From NCBI RefSeq assembly GCF_000247995.1, contig NZ_BAFE01000051.1, positions 1 through 64,000 on the forward strand: a stretch of DNA of 64,000 nucleotides. The letters run 5' to 3'. The notes beneath the pieces are model-generated. The model ran no database searches. It had not been told where the DNA came from and saw nothing but the letters and a program-made list of their open reading frames with translations. Within the stretch, counting starts at the first letter, position 1, and each line of letters begins with the position of its first letter. Made by a program: the position numbers and the translations under genes. This document shows, piece after piece, positions 60,087-64,000 of the stretch. This DNA comes from Mobilicoccus pelagius NBRC 104925 (lineage in GTDB: Bacteria; Actinomycetota; Actinomycetes; Actinomycetales; Dermatophilaceae).

Positions 60087-61007
60087 CTATGACGCGCCCT
60101 CGCCGGGGTGGATCTTCGCAGGGGTGGCCGAGAGGGGGAGGCCGGTGCCGCCGTGGTCGGCGGCGACGATCTCGGCGACGATGCTCAGGGCCGTCTCGGC
60201 GGCGGTGACCCCGCCGAGGTGCAGCCCGACCGGGCCGCGGAGCCGCGCGAGGTCCGCCTCGGGGACGCCCGCCGCCCGCAGCCGGTCGAGGCGCGCCGCG
60301 TGGGTGCGCCGGGATCCGAGCACACCCACGTATCCCACCGGGGACGGCAACGCGTGCGTGAGCAGCGGGTCCTCCGTGCGGGCGTCGTGGGTGAGGACGA
60401 CGACCGCCGTCCGCGTGTCCACGGCCCCCGTCTCCAACAGCTTCGCGAAGTGCCGCTCCGGCCGGTCGACGACGACTTCCGCCGCCGGGAACCGCGCCGG
60501 CGACGTGAACACCGCCCGCGGGTCGCACACGATCACCCGGCGCCCCAGCAGCGCCCCGAGCTGCGACAACGCCGCCGCCGAGTCCGCCGCCCCGTAGATC
60601 AGCAGCAGCGGCCGGGTCGCCTCCCGCGCCGCGAGTTCCGACCGCAGCGCCTCGGCGTCGGACGCGTCCAGCGGCCGCACCGTCACCGTCATCGCACCGC
60701 CGCACATGATCGTCGGGCCCAGGTCCAGCAGGTCCGCCGGCACGTCGGCGTCCTCGGGGGTGTCGGACGGTCCGGCGTAGCGCCGCGTCGACGGCTCGCC
60801 CGTCTCCAGGGCCTCGATCGCGAGCGCGTGCGTCTCTCCGTCGACGCACCCCGCCGACACCGACCCGACGACCAGCCCGTCGTCGCGCACCGCCATCGTC
60901 GGGCCCGTCGGCCGCGGGGTCGACCCCTCGACGGCGCTCACCTCGACGAGCGCCACGCGGTGCCAGGCCTCCAACCAGGCCAGCGTCTGCGCCACCACGT
61001 CACTCAC
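60087..61007 (-). CDS. XdhC/CoxF-family molybdenum cofactor insertion protein
   Basis: A 306-aa maturation factor that binds molybdenum cofactor and helps insert it, with its terminal sulfur, into xanthine-dehydrogenase-type enzymes. The XdhC_CoxI N-domain (VALVEVSAVEGSTPRPTGPT, GSVSAGCVDGE with the conserved Cys) and a C-terminal Rossmann domain (LLLIYGAADSAAAL, YVGVLGSRRTHAARL) are present. It overlaps the upstream NTP-transferase gene by 8 bp. Last gene of the molybdoenzyme operon. Confidence 0.9.
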   Translation of the reverse strand: MSDVVAQTLAWLEAWHRVALVEVSAVEGSTPRPTGPTMAVRDDGLVVGSVSAGCVDGETHALAIEALETGEPSTRRYAGPSDTPEDADVPADLLDLGPTIMCGGAMTVTVRPLDASDAEALRSELAAREATRPLLLIYGAADSAAALSQLGALLGRRVIVCDPRAVFTSPARFPAAEVVVDRPERHFAKLLETGAVDTRTAVVVLTHDARTEDPLLTHALPSPVGYVGVLGSRRTHAARLDRLRAAGVPEADLARLRGPVGLHLGGVTAAETALSIVAEIVAADHGGTGLPLSATPAKIHPGEGAS

Positions 61008-61728
61008 GCGTTCCCCACTCTCGTTGCGTCCGGGCCAGATCCGCGGGCCGGTCGACGTCCCCGCCCTCGGCGAGGTCGCCGCATTCCACCGTCGTCGCGC
61101 CGCGCGCCCGCAACACCTCGCGGGCGCCGACGTCGCCGCCGACCCGCGCGAGGACGTCGCCCCACACGTCCGGGCCGAGCACCACCGGATGCCCGGGGCG
61201 CCCGCCGAAGGTGGCCCGCCCCGACCCGCCCGCCGGGACCGATTCGATCACCCGCCGCGCGACCGCCACGGCCTGCCCGGGCAGGTCGGCGAGCGTGACG
61301 ACGACCGCCGCCGGAGCCTCGCGGTCGGGCGCCTCGGCCACCTCGCCGGACCCCGTCGCAGAGTCGCCGCCCAGTGATTCGCCCACGAGTGCAGCCAGAC
61401 CCGCGCGTAGGGACGCGCCCATGCCCTCGGCCCAGTCGGGGCAGGGTACGACGACGACGCGGGCATCGACACCGTCACCCGCCCGGACCGTCATCCGCGC
61501 GGCGACGGCCTTGACCTCCGCGGTGACGGCCTCGGCGTGGGCGCCGACGACGACGGCCACGGGGTCGCAGCCGGCCCCGGCGAGCGTCTCGACGGCGTGG
61601 GCGAGCAGGCTGCGCCCGGACTCGTCGCGCAGCAGCGTCTTGGGTCCCGCGCCCGCGGGCGCCTCGCGCGCGAATCGACTGCCGGACCCGCCCGCGAGGA
61701 CGAGCCCGGCGTGCCGAGCGCGCGTCAC
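61000..61728 (-). CDS. MobA/MocA-like molybdenum cofactor nucleotidyltransferase
   Basis: A 242-aa NTP-transferase. GLVLAGGSGSRFAREAPAG and PKTLL form the nucleotide-binding signature, and the NTP/metal residues lie around VVVTLADLPGQ. Such proteins in xanthine-dehydrogenase operons make molybdopterin cytosine dinucleotide (MocA) rather than MGD; that specificity is inferred from context. The gene lies 4 bp after the molybdopterin subunit gene and overlaps xdhC-like by 8 bp. Confidence 0.87.
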   Translation of the reverse strand: MTRARHAGLVLAGGSGSRFAREAPAGAGPKTLLRDESGRSLLAHAVETLAGAGCDPVAVVVGAHAEAVTAEVKAVAARMTVRAGDGVDARVVVVPCPDWAEGMGASLRAGLAALVGESLGGDSATGSGEVAEAPDREAPAAVVVTLADLPGQAVAVARRVIESVPAGGSGRATFGGRPGHPVVLGPDVWGDVLARVGGDVGAREVLRARGATTVECGDLAEGGDVDRPADLARTQREWGTRE

Positions 61729-61732
61729 GGCG

Positions 61733-63820
61733 TCACAGCAGGTCGGTGGGCGTGATCGGCATGGACCGCACCCGCTTTCCGGTCGCGTTGTGCACGGCGC
61801 TGAACACGGCCGGCACGACGCCGGTGATGCCGATCTCGCCGACGCCGCGGGCGCCCATCGGGTTGATGACCTCGTCGTCGCCGGGCAGCCACAGCGCCTC
61901 GACGTCGACGATGTCGGCGTTGACGGGCACGTGGTAGGTGGCCAGGTCCTGCGTGACGTAGTGGCCGAACCGCGGGTCGCGCACGGACTCCTCCATGAGC
62001 GCCGCGCCCAGGCCCATCGTCATGCCGCCGATGAACTGGCCGCGGGCACCGCGCGGGTTGAGGATCCGCCCCGCCGAGAACACGCCGAGCAGCCGCCGCG
62101 CCTGCACCTGGCCGGTCCAGCGGTTGACGCCGACCTCGGCGAACACGGCGCCGAACGAGTGCTGGGCGTGGGTCTTCTCGGCGCCCTCGGTGGGGTCGCC
62201 GGTGACGGACGCGCCGACGACGGGGTTCTCGCCGTGCTGCGTGCGGAACTTGCGGGCCGCCGAGACGATGGCCGCACCCCACGAGCTCGTGCCGGACGAT
62301 CCACCCGCGACGGTGGCCGTGGGCAGGTCGGTGTCGCCGAGCTCGATCGTCACGTGGTCGGCGTCGACGCCCAGGGCGTCCGCGGCGACGAGGCCGAGCA
62401 CGGTGCGGGCGCCGGTGCCGATGTCGGCCGCGGCGATCGACACCGTGTAGGCGCCGTCCTCGCCGGCGACGATGCGGGCGACGTTGCCCGGCTGGGACTC
62501 GCCCGGGTAGGCCGCGGCCGAGACACCGTAGCCGATCTTCCAGTCGCCCTCGACGCGCGTGCCGGGCTGGGGCCGGTCGGCCCAGCCGAACCGCTCGGCG
62601 CCCAGATCGAGGCACTCGATGAGCCGGCGCTCGCTGAACGGCATGCCCGTGTCGGGGTCGATCGCGACGTCGTTGCGGCGGCGCAGCTCGATCGGGTCGA
62701 TGCCCGTGCGCTCGGCCAGCTCGTCCATGGCCATCTCGTGTGCGGTGACGCCGGGGAACACTCCGGGCGCGCGCATCCACGAGGGGATCGGTACGTCGAG
62801 CGCCGCCACGCGGTGGTCGGTGCGGCGGGTCTGCGCGCCGTAGAGGTTGCGGGCCGGGACGGCGGCGGCCTCGACGAACTCCTTGGAGCGGCTCGTCTGC
62901 ACGAGCACGGAGTGCCAGATGCCGGTGAGCGTGCCGTCGGGGTTCGCGCCCAGGCGCACCTGCTGCACGGTGGCCGTGCGGTAGCCGCACAGCGTGAACA
63001 GCTGCTGGCGCGTCACGGCGAGCGAGACGGGCCGGCCCGGCACGGTGCGGGCCGCGAGCGCGGCGGCGACGTCCGGTGGGTGGGGCAGGCCCTTGGAGCC
63101 GAATCCGCCGCCGACGTGGTGGCCGATGACGTGCACGGACTCGGGCTCGACGCCGAACGCCGTCGCGAGGACCTCCTGCACGCCGTGGGGGTGCTGGGTG
63201 GAGTCGCGGATCGTCAACTCGTCGCCGTCCCAGCACGCGACGTAGCCGTGGGGCTCCATGGCGGCGTTGTGCTCGAACGGGGTGCGGTACACCTCGTCGA
63301 CGACGACCGCGGCCGATGCGAGTGCCGCGCCGACGTCGCCGTCGGCGGTGTCGGTGGGGTAGCCGTTGGCCTCCTCCGGCTTGGTCGCGGGGGAGTCCAG
63401 GTTGAGCTCGGTCGTGAACGCCTCGGGGGTGTACGTGACGTCGACGAGCTGCGCGCCGTGGCGGGCGGCCTCGGGGGAGTCGGCCAGCACGAGCGCGACG
63501 ATCTGGCCGCGGTAGTCGATGCGGTCGTCCTGCAGCACGTCGTACTCGCGGTCCTCGTGCGAGGCGAGCCGGGGCGCGTTGCCGTGGTGGACCACGGAGT
63601 GGACGCCGGGCGCGGCGAGCGCAGCGGAGTCGTCGATCGCGGCGATGTGGCCGCGGGCCTCGGTGGACGTGACGAGGTGGGCGTACAGGCGGTCCGCAAC
63701 GTCGGTCTCGACGGCGTACGGCGCGGCGCCACGCACCTTGAGTCCGGCGTCGACGCGGGGCACGTCGGAACCCATCGCGCGCGGCGGCACGGGCTTCATC
63801 TGGGGGACGACGTCGTTCAT
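61733..63820 (-). CDS. xanthine dehydrogenase / aldehyde oxidase-type molybdopterin-binding subunit
   Basis: A 695-aa catalytic subunit of a xanthine-oxidase-family hydroxylase. Visible are the substrate-domain start KVRGAAPYAVETDVADRLYA, GHHVGGGFGSKG (cofactor-binding glycine loop), GVSAAAYPGE and the active-site Glu in MGARGVGEIGI. Length is on the short side of the family (usually 700-780). Xanthine, aldehyde and CO-type substrates cannot be told apart; the CO-dehydrogenase active-site loop with Cys is not seen. ATG 63820 overlaps the FAD-subunit stop (ATGA). Confidence 0.9.
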   Translation of the reverse strand: MNDVVPQMKPVPPRAMGSDVPRVDAGLKVRGAAPYAVETDVADRLYAHLVTSTEARGHIAAIDDSAALAAPGVHSVVHHGNAPRLASHEDREYDVLQDDRIDYRGQIVALVLADSPEAARHGAQLVDVTYTPEAFTTELNLDSPATKPEEANGYPTDTADGDVGAALASAAVVVDEVYRTPFEHNAAMEPHGYVACWDGDELTIRDSTQHPHGVQEVLATAFGVEPESVHVIGHHVGGGFGSKGLPHPPDVAAALAARTVPGRPVSLAVTRQQLFTLCGYRTATVQQVRLGANPDGTLTGIWHSVLVQTSRSKEFVEAAAVPARNLYGAQTRRTDHRVAALDVPIPSWMRAPGVFPGVTAHEMAMDELAERTGIDPIELRRRNDVAIDPDTGMPFSERRLIECLDLGAERFGWADRPQPGTRVEGDWKIGYGVSAAAYPGESQPGNVARIVAGEDGAYTVSIAAADIGTGARTVLGLVAADALGVDADHVTIELGDTDLPTATVAGGSSGTSSWGAAIVSAARKFRTQHGENPVVGASVTGDPTEGAEKTHAQHSFGAVFAEVGVNRWTGQVQARRLLGVFSAGRILNPRGARGQFIGGMTMGLGAALMEESVRDPRFGHYVTQDLATYHVPVNADIVDVEALWLPGDDEVINPMGARGVGEIGITGVVPAVFSAVHNATGKRVRSMPITPTDLL

Positions 63821-64000
63821 GCCCGCACCTCCTGCTCGTCCCGGTCCTGCCCGGGGGTCTGTTCGTCGGCCAGTCGCAGTAGCGTCTTGGCGGTGGCGCC
63901 GGTGACGATCGCGGGAATCGCGGCGTTGCCCTCCCACGTCGTCGTCTCGGTCAGCTCGGCGGCGCACGCGTCGCGCACGGCCTGCTCGGTGAGTTCCTTG
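63817..64000 (-). CDS. FAD-binding subunit of the same molybdoenzyme (3' end only)
   Basis: The last 60 codons of a gene that continues beyond the right edge. KELTEQAVRDACAAELTETT resembles the C-terminal FAD-subunit (CO-dehydrogenase flavoprotein) domain, and TAKTLLRLADEQ the final helix; a charged tail (QDRDEQEVRA) follows. Overlap with the catalytic-subunit start shows one operon; the [2Fe-2S] subunit presumably lies outside the window. Confidence 0.7.
   Translation of the reverse strand, partial: KELTEQAVRDACAAELTETTTWEGNAAIPAIVTGATAKTLLRLADEQTPGQDRDEQEVRA

Overview
The window is chromosomal DNA of a very GC-rich Gram-positive bacterium, almost certainly an actinobacterium. Supporting signs are a resuscitation-promoting-factor (Rpf) gene behind a c-di-AMP riboswitch, GTG starts, many ATGA/GTGA gene overlaps, leaderless genes with a TANNNT box 6-7 nt before the start codon, and a VaFE-type surface protein. 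I cannot name the genus from the sequence. Coding density is high, and there is no rRNA operon, prophage, CRISPR array or intact insertion sequence.

Layout. 0.4-3.8 kb: Ser/Thr kinase, riboswitch-controlled Rpf and tRNA-Thr. 3.9-9.2 kb: an XRE-cupin regulator, remnants of an agmatinase and a Na+/solute symporter, gabD-gabT and a divergent LysR regulator (polyamine/GABA catabolism, partly decayed). 9.2-14.4 kb: a small uncharacterised protein, a DUF2236 oxygenase, a truncated fructosamine kinase, a YqeY-type protein, a PH/SHOCT protein and an acyl-CoA dehydrogenase. 14.6-17.8 kb: HTH-TOBE regulator plus modABC. 17.9-21.0 kb: selA-selB. 21.1-28.3 kb: a DUF402 protein, then galK-galM-lacI divergent from a symporter and a small membrane protein. 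28.4-29.7 kb: tRNA-Sec and selD. 30.2-35.8 kb: a five-gene peptide-type ABC transporter. 36.1-41.8 kb: a three-subunit formate dehydrogenase whose catalytic subunit has an in-frame UGA (Sec). 42.0-46.0 kb: a tight DUF6421-SDR-aldolase operon. 46.2-53.7 kb: DUF2339 protein, a broken surface-protein gene, SGNH hydrolase, ung and a GNAT protein. 53.9-60.0 kb: GH15 hydrolase, VapBC-like toxin-antitoxin, ASCH, epimerase, Nudix, GNAT and a secreted Ltp-repeat protein. 60.1-64.0 kb: the 3' part of a xanthine-dehydrogenase-type operon, running off the right edge.

How the parts fit. The strongest theme is molybdenum and selenium. selA, selB, selC and selD all lie within 12 kb, close to a formate dehydrogenase that needs selenocysteine. 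A molybdate importer abuts the selAB pair, and a second molybdoenzyme operon with MobA-like and XdhC-like maturation factors closes the window. The least explained item is the DUF6421-SDR-aldolase operon. Its first protein joins a ThuA/GATase-like domain to a domain carrying an HDRTH...EE arrangement like a variant zinc-peptidase site, behind nested palindromes on its promoter.
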